Source: Aureibaculum flavum
Lineage (GTDB): Bacteria > Bacteroidota > Bacteroidia > Flavobacteriales > Flavobacteriaceae
Length of the DNA: 64,000 nucleotides
Direction of reading: 5' to 3'
Assembly: GCF_016406085.1 (NCBI RefSeq)
Contig: NZ_JAEHFJ010000005.1
Coordinates: 310,001-374,000 of the forward strand
Below the pieces are notes generated by a model. It searched no databases and had not been told where the DNA came from. It saw nothing but the letters and a program-made list of their open reading frames with translations. This document shows positions 9,208 to 18,248 of the stretch, in pieces (position 1 is the stretch's first letter; every line of letters begins with the position of its first letter). Position numbers and translations under genes: made by a program.

Positions 9208-12200
9208 ATGAAATTTAAATTTTACAATTTATTGTTGGTTTTTTCTGTTTTATGTGGTTCGCTGCTGCATGCACAAGAAAGAACAATTAATGGTACTGTT
9301 TCAGATGAATCAGGCCCGTTACCAGGTGTTAGTGTTGTCATTAAAGGGACAACTTCGGGCACAGAAACTGATTTTGATGGTATTTATACTATCAAAGCCA
9401 AAACAGGAGATGTACTTAAGTTTAGTTTTATTGGTATGTCTTCAAAAGAAGTTACTGTTGGAACATCAAGTACTATGAATGTAGTTCTAGAAGCTGATAA
9501 CGTACTTGACGAAGTTGTGGTTACTGGTTTAGGTCTTAGGAGAGAAAAGAAATCCTTAGGGTATTCTCAACAATCTGTTGATGCTGAACAACTTCAAAAA
9601 GGTAAAGATATTGACGTAAACAATGCCTTAGCTGGTAAAGTGGCTGGTGTACAAATTGTTGGTCAAGCTAGTACTGGTTTTAGAGATTCTGAAATTAAAT
9701 TAAGAGGTGAAACGGATGTGTTATATGTTGTGGACGGAATTCAAGTATATGAAACGGGAGACATTAATACGAACGATATAGCAGACATGTCTGTTTTGAA
9801 AGGTGCTTCTGCAACTGCCATTTATGGTCCGGAAGGTCGAAACGGGGTAATTATCATTACCACTAAAAAGGGTACAAATGGTAAAGCTTCGTTTACTGTT
9901 GATCATTCTACTATTGTTGGTAATGTTTCAATAGTACCAGATTATCAAAATGAATATGGTGGTGGTTATAGTCAAACATTTAACACGTTTACTTATGATC
10001 CAGCTACTGACCCAGCAGATTGGGCAAGTTTTGATGGTCAAAATATACCAGAATATAACGCTGATGAATCATGGGGTCCTAAATTAGATGGTACTTTAGT
10101 GCGTCATTGGGATTCATGGGTTCAAGGTACTCCAGAATTTGGAGAATTAAGAGAGTGGTCACCAACACCAAACGATGTTGACTCATTCTATAGAACGAGT
10201 ATCACAAATAATACCTCTTTAAGTTTTTCTAAAGGTGGAGATGGTTATAATATTAGATCCGCAATTTCTCTTATCGATAAAGGTGGTATTATTAGAAACT
10301 CTGATCAAAAGACAATTAATATGTCTTTAAATGCTAGTTATGACATTTCTGATAAATTTACGGTTAATGTAAATGTTAATTATCAAGATAGAAAAACTAC
10401 AAATGATCCTGATCAAGGTTATGCCAATCTAGCTTCAAATATGAACCAATGGTGGCAAAGACAACTTGATTTTGATAGATTAAGAGATTATGAGCGTAAT
10501 GGACAAATAGTATCTTGGAACATTAGAAGTGCAAGAGATGCAAGACCATTATATTGGGATATGCCAGATTTTCAATCTTATGAAAATCTTAGACATGAAT
10601 ATAAAAATTCTGCATATGGTAAAATTGGAGGTACTTACAAATTTAATGACCAATTTAATATTATAGCCGAAATTAGATCTACCTTTCATAATTATGCTAA
10701 TGATGATCGTGGTACCACTAAAAGTTTATTGGAGGCTGCAAGTTATTCAGAATATCAAAGAAGATACAACAAAGAGCATTATTTTAGTATGTTAAATTAT
10801 AATAATAGCTTTTTAGATGGGAATTTAGATGTAGCAGCTAGTTTAGGTGGAGAAATTATTATTCAAGACTTTAAAGGTTTATCGGCTAGTACTAATGGTG
10901 ATTTAACAATTCCTGAGTTTTACAGCTTAGCTGGTTCTAAGGATCCTGTTTCTGCAGGCACAGTCATAGAGCAACTTGAAAGTAGAGGTACGTTTTTAAA
11001 AGCATCTTTTGGTTTTAAAAACTTGTTATATCTTGATGGATCTTACAGGTTTGACTGGTCTTCTACTGCTGATCCAGACAATAATAGGGTAGAAACATAC
11101 GGTGTGTCAACAAGTTTATTGGTAAACAAGCTTTTACCACAAAACAATATTATGACATTTTTTAAATTGAGAGCTGGTTATGCAAAAGCTCCTTATTTTC
11201 CAGACCCATATCAAATTTCTAGTGTTTATAATGTTAATGGATTATATCAAGGACAGGGTACATTATCAGTAGCTAGTCGCCAAAATAATCCTAACTTAGT
11301 TGGTGGTACAAGAGGTGAATTTGAAGTAGGTGCTGAATTTAGATTTATAAAAAGTAGAATAGGTTTAGATGTGACATACTTTAAAAGAGTTGATGAAGAT
11401 TTACCTGTAGAAGTTAATTTAGATGGTTCTACTGGTTATGGAGATATCATTGTGAATTCAGGTAAAAATACTTCAACAGGTATTGAAATTGGATTGAATG
11501 GATCTATTATTAAAACAGATGATTTCACATGGGATCTAGGCGTGAATTTTGCAACATTAGAAAAGTATGTTGATGCCATTTACCCAGGTGTTGATTCTTA
11601 TGATATTAGTACATATACTTCTAGTATGAAATTACAAGCTAGAGTTGGTGAAGAATATGGTTTATTCTTAGGTAGAGGTTTTGCTAACCATACTGATGGT
11701 AGTATTATCTATACTGGTACTGATCAGTTTGCAAGAGAACCTAATAAGAAATTGGGTAGTTTATTACCTGATTATACCTATGGTATTACAACTACAATTA
11801 GATATAAAAATTTAGATTTATTTGTTGGTTTAGACGGGCAAAAAGGAGGTTTATATTATTCTAGAACAGAAAGATATATGGATCACTCAGGTTTATCTGC
11901 AAAAACTGCGGGTTTAAATGATAAGGGTAATCCATTAAGAGATCCTGTTGCTTCAGGTGGTGGTGTACACATTGTTGGTGTATTACAAACAGGAACAGAT
12001 GCAGATGGTATACCTATCTCTGATGGCACTATAGTTGATAAATATGTTGATGCTCAAGATCATTTTAACTTAGGTAACTTGGGTAATATATACGAAAATA
12101 ACGTACATGATGCAACTTATTTAAAATTAAGAACAGCAAGGTTAAACTATAACTTTAACAGTGATTTAGTTTCAAAAATGGGATTAGAAGCACTTCAATT

Positions 12201-12354
12201 ATCTGTATTCGGTAACAACCTTTGGTTGATTGATTCTGATTTAAATTGGGTTGACCCTTCTGAAATTGAAAAAAGAAGCGGTGTAAACTGGGCAGAAGCT
12301 GGTCAATTACCAATTACCAGATCTTTTGGACTTAATGTAAAATTAACATTTTAA
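9208..12354 (+). CDS. susC: SusC/RagA-family TonB-linked outer membrane protein (pair 1)
   Basis: 1048 residues, the usual SusC length. A signal peptide ends near LLHAQ (residue 23). An N-terminal carboxypeptidase-regulatory-like beta-sandwich follows (GTVSDESGPLPGVSV to about residue 95), then the DEVVVTGLG segment, the plug domain and a 22-strand barrel ending in the typical aromatic NVKLTF. It forms the TonB-dependent outer-membrane channel beneath the SusD lid. The plug is slightly short: RGETDVLYVVDG lacks the ten or so residues most relatives have between RG and PLYVVDG. It resembles susC 3 of this window (shared NDKGNP and GGGxHxVGV segments). It is followed 12 bp later by its SusD. 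Substrate unknown. Confidence 0.93.
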   Translation: MKFKFYNLLLVFSVLCGSLLHAQERTINGTVSDESGPLPGVSVVIKGTTSGTETDFDGIYTIKAKTGDVLKFSFIGMSSKEVTVGTSSTMNVVLEADNVLDEVVVTGLGLRREKKSLGYSQQSVDAEQLQKGKDIDVNNALAGKVAGVQIVGQASTGFRDSEIKLRGETDVLYVVDGIQVYETGDINTNDIADMSVLKGASATAIYGPEGRNGVIIITTKKGTNGKASFTVDHSTIVGNVSIVPDYQNEYGGGYSQTFNTFTYDPATDPADWASFDGQNIPEYNADESWGPKLDGTLVRHWDSWVQGTPEFGELREWSPTPNDVDSFYRTSITNNTSLSFSKGGDGYNIRSAISLIDKGGIIRNSDQKTINMSLNASYDISDKFTVNVNVNYQDRKTTNDPDQGYANLASNMNQWWQRQLDFDRLRDYERNGQIVSWNIRSARDARPLYWDMPDFQSYENLRHEYKNSAYGKIGGTYKFNDQFNIIAEIRSTFHNYANDDRGTTKSLLEAASYSEYQRRYNKEHYFSMLNYNNSFLDGNLDVAASLGGEIIIQDFKGLSASTNGDLTIPEFYSLAGSKDPVSAGTVIEQLESRGTFLKASFGFKNLLYLDGSYRFDWSSTADPDNNRVETYGVSTSLLVNKLLPQNNIMTFFKLRAGYAKAPYFPDPYQISSVYNVNGLYQGQGTLSVASRQNNPNLVGGTRGEFEVGAEFRFIKSRIGLDVTYFKRVDEDLPVEVNLDGSTGYGDIIVNSGKNTSTGIEIGLNGSIIKTDDFTWDLGVNFATLEKYVDAIYPGVDSYDISTYTSSMKLQARVGEEYGLFLGRGFANHTDGSIIYTGTDQFAREPNKKLGSLLPDYTYGITTTIRYKNLDLFVGLDGQKGGLYYSRTERYMDHSGLSAKTAGLNDKGNPLRDPVASGGGVHIVGVLQTGTDADGIPISDGTIVDKYVDAQDHFNLGNLGNIYENNVHDATYLKLRTARLNYNFNSDLVSKMGLEALQLSVFGNNLWLIDSDLNWVDPSEIEKRSGVNWAEAGQLPITRSFGLNVKLTF

Positions 12355-12366
12355 AAAAAAACTGAG

Positions 12367-13851
12367 ATGAATAACAAAATAAAAAATATAATATTGGTTC
12401 TTGGTATTTCTTTTATTTACAGCTCTTGTGAAACTGTAGATTTTGGAGATGTAAATAACAATCCTAACGGACCAACTGCGGCGGTAACTTCTCAGTTACT
12501 TACGCAAGCACAGAAACGTGTAGGTGGTTTTGATGACAATGATGGTAATTCCATAAATGGTATTGCCACAAACATGCAAGGAATACTCTTCACGCAACAA
12601 TTGACTGAAGGGCAATATCCAGGAGATTCTAGATATTCAACTTTAACGAGAAGCTATAATGATTTCTTTACGGGTGCTATACAAAATTTGAATCGAATTA
12701 TTGAATTGAACGAAGATGCCGCTACAATAGCTACTGCTGCTCAATTTGGTGATAATGCTAACCAAATTGCCACTGCAAAGATTTTAAGAGGTTATATCTT
12801 ACATTATATGACAGACAAATGGGGTGGCTTACCTTATACCGAAGGTTTTCAAGGTATAGATAATCCTCAACCTGCATTTGATACTCAAGAAGAAATTTAT
12901 AACATAATTTTTGCAGATCTTGAGTCAGCAATGAGTGCTATTGATCCTTCTAAAACAGGCCCCCATGGTGATGTCATGTTTAGCGGAGACATGAACAAAT
13001 GGTGGTTATTTGCCAATTCATTAAAAATGACAATGGCACTAAGAATTTCTGATGTTAGCCCTGCTTTAGCTAAATCTAAATTCGAGGAGGTAATTGCATC
13101 TGGTGTCTATATAAGTACGAATGCTCAAAATTTAGAATATACCTATGGAACTACTGATGTAGATGATAGCGTATGGCATGATAGATGGAAGGAAAGAGAA
13201 GATTACGTTTTATCTGTAACGATGATGGAAACTTTAAGATCTAATCTTGATCCTAGATTGTTTAAGTATGCTGAGCCTGCTACCGCTGGAACAGCTACTA
13301 ATCCAATGTTTCCTGGTAATACAGATGCAAAATATGTAGGTGCTCCAAACGGAACAGTAAATGGTAATGTACCAGATTATTCTTTTCCAACAGCAACTAT
13401 AATTTACGATGTTGATTACCCAACACCTCTTTACACTGCAGCTCAAATGAAATTTGCTATGGCGGAAGCTGCAGTAAAAGGATGGAATGTTGGCGGAACT
13501 GCTGCTACTGTTTTATATGAAGAAGGTATTGCTGCTTCTATGGATTACTGGGGTGTAGATGCTGCTGATAAGACTGCTTATATAGCAGCACATCCTTGGA
13601 CAAGCATGAATGACATCGCTTATCAAAAATGGATAGCATTATATTTAAACGGTTGGGAAGCATGGGCTGAGTGGAGAAGATTTGACTACCCTGTTTTAGT
13701 TCCTTCAACAAATGCTGGTGATCCTAGAATTCCTGTTAGAGATTCTTATGATTCTTCGGTACAAGATAATAACCCTACAAATTATACTGCAATTATTACT
13801 GCTCAAGGAGCCGATGACAACCACACTAAATTATGGTGGGATGTAAATTAA
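12367..13851 (+). CDS. susD: SusD/RagB-type nutrient-binding lipoprotein, SusD-like_2 group (pair 1)
   Basis: A 494-residue lipoprotein. The lipobox ends at C21 (FIYSSC), followed by ETVDFGDVNNNPNGPT, which is the N-terminus characteristic of the SusD-like_2 branch (the same as susD 3 here). The helical repeat core contains TDKWGGLPYTEGFQ and WALYLNGWEAWAEWRR-like segments (split across about residues 415-440). It is surface exposed and caps the SusC channel encoded just upstream, 12 bp away. An intrinsic terminator closes the operon. No glycosidase, sulfatase or peptidase gene is nearby to hint at the substrate. Confidence 0.92.
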   Translation: MNNKIKNIILVLGISFIYSSCETVDFGDVNNNPNGPTAAVTSQLLTQAQKRVGGFDDNDGNSINGIATNMQGILFTQQLTEGQYPGDSRYSTLTRSYNDFFTGAIQNLNRIIELNEDAATIATAAQFGDNANQIATAKILRGYILHYMTDKWGGLPYTEGFQGIDNPQPAFDTQEEIYNIIFADLESAMSAIDPSKTGPHGDVMFSGDMNKWWLFANSLKMTMALRISDVSPALAKSKFEEVIASGVYISTNAQNLEYTYGTTDVDDSVWHDRWKEREDYVLSVTMMETLRSNLDPRLFKYAEPATAGTATNPMFPGNTDAKYVGAPNGTVNGNVPDYSFPTATIIYDVDYPTPLYTAAQMKFAMAEAAVKGWNVGGTAATVLYEEGIAASMDYWGVDAADKTAYIAAHPWTSMNDIAYQKWIALYLNGWEAWAEWRRFDYPVLVPSTNAGDPRIPVRDSYDSSVQDNNPTNYTAIITAQGADDNHTKLWWDVN

Positions 13852-13880
13852 TAATTGATTGAAAGATAGTATTCAAACAA

Positions 13881-13917
13881 AAATCCATCTTATTAATTTA
13901 AGATGGATTTTTTTTAT
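13881..13917 (+). terminator. Terminator of SusCD operon 1
   Basis: AAATCCATCTTA (13881-13892) pairs perfectly with TAAGATGGATTT (13899-13910) around a six-base loop and is followed by more T. It lies 30 bp after the susD stop. Confidence 0.9.
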
Positions 13918-14176
13918 TTAGAACTTCCCTGTTTTCGAAAAGTAAGGGGTAAATAGTATTAAAACGGTAAATAACTCGAGTCTACCTAATAACATTAAAA
14001 AGGCAGACCACCATTTACCTAAACTTGGTAAACTATCATAATTGTTTACCGGGCTTAATTGACCAAATGCAGATTTAACATTACCTAGAGAAGAAACAGA
14101 ACTACCAATAGCAGTCATAGAATAAAGGCCGAGTAAACCAAAGACAAGTGAGCTAAAAGCAAAAACAATAAAATAG
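13918..14176 (-). pseudogene. Duplicated 3' fragment of trkH
   Basis: About 86 C-terminal codons of TrkH, including the stop, nearly identical (about 88% by eye) to 14323-14581 in the full gene. The frame is open, ending LFTPYFSKTGKF, but it has no trkH start or promoter of its own. The first in-frame ATG is at 14118. The fourth selectivity-filter loop reads SSLGNVKSAFGQ instead of SSLGNVGPAFGQ, a Gly-Pro loss that suggests relaxed selection. It cannot form a channel alone. Confidence 0.9.
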
Positions 14177-14182
14177 TTGCCA

Positions 14183-14207
14183 TGCTATTATTATTATTAT
14201 TATTACT
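14183..14207. repeat. (ATT)n microsatellite at the duplication junction
   Basis: CTATTATTATTATTATTATTA runs into the second copy of the susD 3' end. It lies exactly where the trkH fragment stops and the susD remnant begins, so it is either the original joint or a later expansion there. Confidence 0.7.
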
Positions 14208-14585
14208 GCTCAAAAGACATACGAATTATACACTAAATTATGTGGTGACATGCATAAATAATTGATTGAATTAAATTATTGAAACAATGACTTATCTTTT
14301 AATTTAAAATATATTTTTCAATTTAGAATTTACCTGTTTTCCAAAAGTAAGGTGTAAATAGTATTAAAACGGTAAATAACTCGAGTCTACCTAATAACAT
14401 TAAAAACGCGGACCACCATTTGCCTAAACTTGGTAAACTATCATAATTGTTTACAGGGCTTAATTGACCAAATGCAGGTCCAACATTACCTAGTGAGGAA
14501 GCAGAACCACCAATGGCAGTAATAAAATCAAGACCGAGTAATCCAAAGACAAGAGAGCCTAAGGCAAATACAATTAAATAGAGAA
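14197..14585. repeat. Tandem duplication, unit 2 (susD remnant + decayed terminator + trkH 3' end)
   Basis: Second unit, offset 405-407 bp from unit 1. Here the trkH end is the functional one. The susD end is degraded and the terminator stem has lost its pairing (CTTATCTTTTAATTTAAAAT in place of the perfect hairpin). Confidence 0.85.
14198..14266 (+). pseudogene. Remnant of the susD 3' end
   Basis: Aligns with 13791-13859, the last codons of susD 1 plus its stop region. About two thirds of bases match, including ACACTAAATTATG and AATAATTGATTGAA. Too short and altered to encode anything. Confidence 0.75.
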
Positions 14586-15840
14586 TAACAAAAGCCATAA
14601 TGTTAAATACAATATCTTGAGAAACTGTTTTACCATTATACCAAACTGGAATAATAGCACTTGGATGCATTGATCGCTTAAATTCTAAAATACCATTTTT
14701 TATCATTATAATATGACGAACAAATTTAATACCACCAGATGTTGAACCGGCTGAAGCTCCAAAAAACATCAGTATAAAAAACAATATGGTTAAAAAATGA
14801 GTCCAAACCGTAAAATCTGCTGAAACAAAACCTGTGGTAGTTATTACGCTGGCCACTTGAAAGAAAGCATGTCTAAAAGCACTTTCTAATCTTCCATAAA
14901 CCATAGGATGGTCTATTAATTGTGTCTCTGTGGCAATATTAGATACATCTGCTCTAAAATAAATAATTAACGCTACAATAACACTAATTCCTATAATATT
15001 AAGAATATAGGCCCTAAACTCTTCATCTTTAAAAACATTACTTAATTTTCCTCTGAAAGCAAAATAAGTTAATACAAAATTTGTACCTGCAATAATCATG
15101 AAAATGGTTATGATATAATGTATAATTGGTTTGTCATTCCAAAAGGCAACACTCGCGTTTTTTGTTGAAAATCCTCCAGTAGAAAGAGTACTCATTGCAT
15201 GGTTTGCAGCATCGAAAACACTCATGCCGGCTAATTTTAAAAATACGGCTTCTGCTACTGTAAGGCCTAAATAAATTAAATACAATCTTTTAGCAGTGTC
15301 CGTAATACGTGGATGCAATTTATCCGCAGAAGGTCCTGGAGCTTCTGCCGCAAAAAGTTGCATACCACCTATGCCTAATAAGGGTAAAACAGCAATGGTT
15401 AAAACAATAATACCCATACCACCAATCCAATGTGTTGTGCTACGCCAAAAGAGAATTCCTTCAGGCATACTTTCAATGTCATTTAATATAGAGGCTCCTG
15501 TAGTGGTATACCCGGACATTGTTTCAAAAAAGGCATTGGTCAATGAAGGTATAGATTCAGAAAATATATAAGGCAAAGAACCTGATAGAGACATAAAAAC
15601 CCATCCAAGGGTAACAATAATATATCCTTCTTGTTTATTAATTCTTTTTTTAAAATTTTTGGTTGTAAACCTCGAAATTAATCCAGCCAATATGGTGATG
15701 ATACCTGCAAAAAAAATTCCTTGGGTAGCACCGTCGTCATAATAGAAACTTACGCCAGCTGATATGAGCATAAAAAGACCATTAAAAATGAGGAGGAACC
15801 CCATCATTTGAAAAATGATTTTTATGTTTAAATTTTTCAT
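14323..15840 (-). CDS. trkH: TrkH-family potassium uptake channel subunit
   Basis: A 505-residue integral membrane protein of normal TrkH length. All four pore-loop filter segments are visible: TTGAS, STGGFST, TTTGFVS and SSLGNVGPA. Each has the glycine that lines the K+ selectivity filter. It forms the membrane channel for K+ uptake, gated by cytoplasmic TrkA. The trkA gene lies 18 bp upstream on the same strand, so the pair is an operon. The 3' end was duplicated in tandem (see 13918-14176). Confidence 0.95.
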   Translation of the reverse strand: MKNLNIKIIFQMMGFLLIFNGLFMLISAGVSFYYDDGATQGIFFAGIITILAGLISRFTTKNFKKRINKQEGYIIVTLGWVFMSLSGSLPYIFSESIPSLTNAFFETMSGYTTTGASILNDIESMPEGILFWRSTTHWIGGMGIIVLTIAVLPLLGIGGMQLFAAEAPGPSADKLHPRITDTAKRLYLIYLGLTVAEAVFLKLAGMSVFDAANHAMSTLSTGGFSTKNASVAFWNDKPIIHYIITIFMIIAGTNFVLTYFAFRGKLSNVFKDEEFRAYILNIIGISVIVALIIYFRADVSNIATETQLIDHPMVYGRLESAFRHAFFQVASVITTTGFVSADFTVWTHFLTILFFILMFFGASAGSTSGGIKFVRHIIMIKNGILEFKRSMHPSAIIPVWYNGKTVSQDIVFNIMAFVILYLIVFALGSLVFGLLGLDFITAIGGSASSLGNVGPAFGQLSPVNNYDSLPSLGKWWSAFLMLLGRLELFTVLILFTPYFWKTGKF

Positions 15841-15858
15841 TTGTAATTTAACGTGATC

Positions 15859-17208
15859 TTAGGCGAAAAATTTTTCAACCTGTTTAAGTGTATCTGATAA
15901 ACAACTAACTACTACTTTATCATTGGTTTGAATTCTAAAGTCACCTAAGGCAATCATTCCTATTCCATCTCTAATTACACCGCCAATAGTAGCTTCTCTT
16001 GGTAAGTTTAAATCTCTTATGTTTTTAGTGGTGATTTTAGAACCTTCTCTAACTTGAAATTCTAAAATTTCAACATCTAAATTATTCAAGGTAGCAATTT
16101 CTAATACATCTCCTTTCCTTATATGTTTAAAAATAGAGTTTGCCGCTAATAATTTTTTATTGATAATACTATGGATACCGATGGAATGAGAAAGCTTTGA
16201 ATAGTCAACAATCTCAGCCATAGCAATGGTTTTTTTAACACCTTTTGATTTTGCAATAAGACAGGCCATAATATTTGCTTCAGAACTGGTTGTAGCTCCA
16301 ATAAAAACATCCATACATTCTATACTTTCTTCATCTAATAATTCAATATCTCTACCGTCACCATGTATAACCAAAGCATTGGGTAGTCTATCGGCCAATT
16401 CTAAAGCTCTCGTTTTATTTTTTTCTATAATTTTTACATTAAGATGTTTGCTGCAGAGTTGTTTAGCTACTCTTCTTCCTACAGAACTTCCACCCAATAT
16501 CATTATATTTTTTACGGGTTCTCTTGTTTTTCCAGTTAATTTATATAACTCATTAACCCCTTCTTTTACGGTTATAAAAAAGGCGAGGTCCCCACTTTTA
16601 AAGATGGTATCCCCTCTAGGGATTATACTATTACTAGAGTTGTCCGTTTGTATGGCAATGGGCATAAAATGAATTTCTGGAAAAGTAGCCGCCGCTTCTT
16701 TTACAGACATACCTACAAAGGGTGCCGATTTAGAAAGTATAATACCTAATAAGCTTAATCGACCATCTTCAAACTCGTGCATATGGTTAAATGCAGCTTG
16801 ATTAAGCAACATTTTAATTTCTTTGGTAGCTAATTCTTCTGTAGAAATTAATTCATCAATTCCATATTCTGAAAAATTGATTTCATTTTTATTATCTATG
16901 AATTCTGAATTACGAACTCTCGCAATGGTTTGCTTAGCACCCAGTCTTTTAGCTAAAAAGCATATAGTTATATTAACAGTTTCATTTGAAGTTACTGCTA
17001 TTACCAAATCTGTATGTTTTACATCAGCTTGTTTTAAAACTCGAATTGATGTGGCATTACCCTTCATCACTTTTATATCTAAACGTAAATCAGCATAATG
17101 CAAACGTTCAGATTTTTCATCGATAAGTGTAATATCATGAGCTTCAAAAGAGAGTAGCTTTGCTAAATGAAAACCTACTTCACCAGCACCAGCAATAATT
17201 ATTCTCAT
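15859..17208 (-). CDS. trkA: Trk potassium transporter regulatory subunit TrkA
   Basis: 449 residues from the ATG at 17208. An in-frame start ten codons upstream (17238) would add a non-conserved extension before MRIIIAGAGEVGFHL, so I use the inner one. It has two RCK units, each a Rossmann NAD-binding domain (GAGEVG at the N-terminus, GGSSVG about residue 225) followed by a TrkA-C domain. It binds NAD(H) and nucleotides in the cytosol and gates TrkH. It is 18 bp upstream of trkH. Confidence 0.95.
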   Translation of the reverse strand: MRIIIAGAGEVGFHLAKLLSFEAHDITLIDEKSERLHYADLRLDIKVMKGNATSIRVLKQADVKHTDLVIAVTSNETVNITICFLAKRLGAKQTIARVRNSEFIDNKNEINFSEYGIDELISTEELATKEIKMLLNQAAFNHMHEFEDGRLSLLGIILSKSAPFVGMSVKEAAATFPEIHFMPIAIQTDNSSNSIIPRGDTIFKSGDLAFFITVKEGVNELYKLTGKTREPVKNIMILGGSSVGRRVAKQLCSKHLNVKIIEKNKTRALELADRLPNALVIHGDGRDIELLDEESIECMDVFIGATTSSEANIMACLIAKSKGVKKTIAMAEIVDYSKLSHSIGIHSIINKKLLAANSIFKHIRKGDVLEIATLNNLDVEILEFQVREGSKITTKNIRDLNLPREATIGGVIRDGIGMIALGDFRIQTNDKVVVSCLSDTLKQVEKFFA

Positions 17209-17235
17209 AAATAATTTTAAATTTGAAAGTATATA

Positions 17236-17243
17236 CAAAAGTA
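17236..17243 (-). promoter_or_regulatory. Putative -7 element of the trkAH operon
   Basis: TACTTTTG on the minus strand (CAAAAGTA on plus), 27 nt before the trkA ATG at 17208. It supports the inner trkA start, since the outer one (17238) overlaps this box. No clear -33 element. Confidence 0.45.
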
Positions 17244-17461
17244 TTGTTTTTTCTAATACTTATTTGAACTTTTTAAATTTTAGTAGAAAATGAGTGCTAT
17301 TGACTTCCATAGTTGTGTTATAGAAGTATAAGGGCATAAAATTTAATAAGTAAGATCCTTTTTTATATTTTAAGTAACTACTTAATGCATAGAAAGATAA
17401 TTATTTATTAAATTGAACAAATTCTAGTAAAAGAATAATTTCATAAATAGGAGTAGTAAGC

Positions 17462-18160
17462 ATGGACGATCAAAATAAACCAACTTCAATCAAAGGTTGG
17501 AAGGAAGATGACAGACCAAGAGAAAAATTAATAATTAAGGGTAAAGACTCTTTATCTGATGCAGAGTTGGTCGCTATATTAATTGGATCTGGAAATAGAC
17601 AAGAAAGTGCTGTAGATTTGTCAAAGCGAATTTTAGCGAATGTAAATAATAATCTAAGCGAATTGGGTAAACTGTCTGTTAACGATCTCATGCAATTTAA
17701 AGGAATAGGAGATGCGAAAGCAATTACCATAATTACGGCCTTAGAGCTTGGTCGAAGACGAAGATTAGAAGAGGCTTTAATAAAGCCAAAAATATCTAGT
17801 AGTAAAGCGGTTTTTGAAATTATGCAACCCATAATTGGAGAATTATTACATGAAGAATTTTGGTTACTTTATTTAAACAATTCTAATAAAATTATTTACA
17901 AAAACAAATTAAGTAGCGGTGGTATAACGGGCACTTTAGTAGATGTTAGAATGTTATTTAAAAAAGCATTAGAGCTTTCGTCCGTTGCTATTATTCTCAG
18001 TCATAACCACCCGTCAGGAAATTTAAAACCCAGTAAAGCAGATATTGATTTGACAAAAAAAATACAAGAAGCAGGTAAAACTTTAGATATAAAAGTATTA
18101 GACCATTTAATAATAACTGAAAAAGATTACTTTAGCTTTGCAGATGGTAATTTGATGTAG
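17462..18160 (+). CDS. radC: RadC-family JAB-domain protein
   Basis: A 232-residue RadC/YeeS-type protein. The N-terminal helix-hairpin-helix-like region contains LSDAELVAILIGSG and FKGIGDAKA (about residues 75-90). The C-terminal JAB1/MPN-like metal site reads SHNHPSG near residue 180, followed by the conserved PSKADID. Despite its name the role in DNA repair is not settled; the fold suggests a metal-dependent hydrolase. It stands alone, with a 250-bp AT-rich gap before it. Confidence 0.93.
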   Translation: MDDQNKPTSIKGWKEDDRPREKLIIKGKDSLSDAELVAILIGSGNRQESAVDLSKRILANVNNNLSELGKLSVNDLMQFKGIGDAKAITIITALELGRRRRLEEALIKPKISSSKAVFEIMQPIIGELLHEEFWLLYLNNSNKIIYKNKLSSGGITGTLVDVRMLFKKALELSSVAIILSHNHPSGNLKPSKADIDLTKKIQEAGKTLDIKVLDHLIITEKDYFSFADGNLM

Positions 18161-18248
18161 TTTTTACATTAGAATTATAAGTTTGTTATACTATGAATAG
18201 TCATACGAAGACTGCAACTGCCTGCCGAAAACTGAACATGAAAAAATA

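Larger units (their letters stand above)
13790..14180. repeat. Tandem duplication, unit 1 (susD 3' end + terminator + trkH 3' fragment)
   Basis: This unit matches unit 2 (about 14197-14585) at an offset of 405-407 bp. Shared landmarks in order are TTACTGCTCAA, ACACTAAATTATG, ATAATTGATTGAA, the terminator region, and about 259 bp of trkH 3' coding sequence. In unit 1 the susD end and terminator are intact and the trkH part is the fragment. Confidence 0.85.

Noticed and set aside
14183-14207. ATT repeat as a sign of a CRISPR or mobile element end
   Set aside because: A simple trinucleotide run at a duplication junction; no spacers, inverted ends or transposase nearby.
17209-17238. Ten-residue N-terminal extension of trkA
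   Set aside because: The Rossmann fold starts at the inner ATG, and a -7 box overlaps the outer start.
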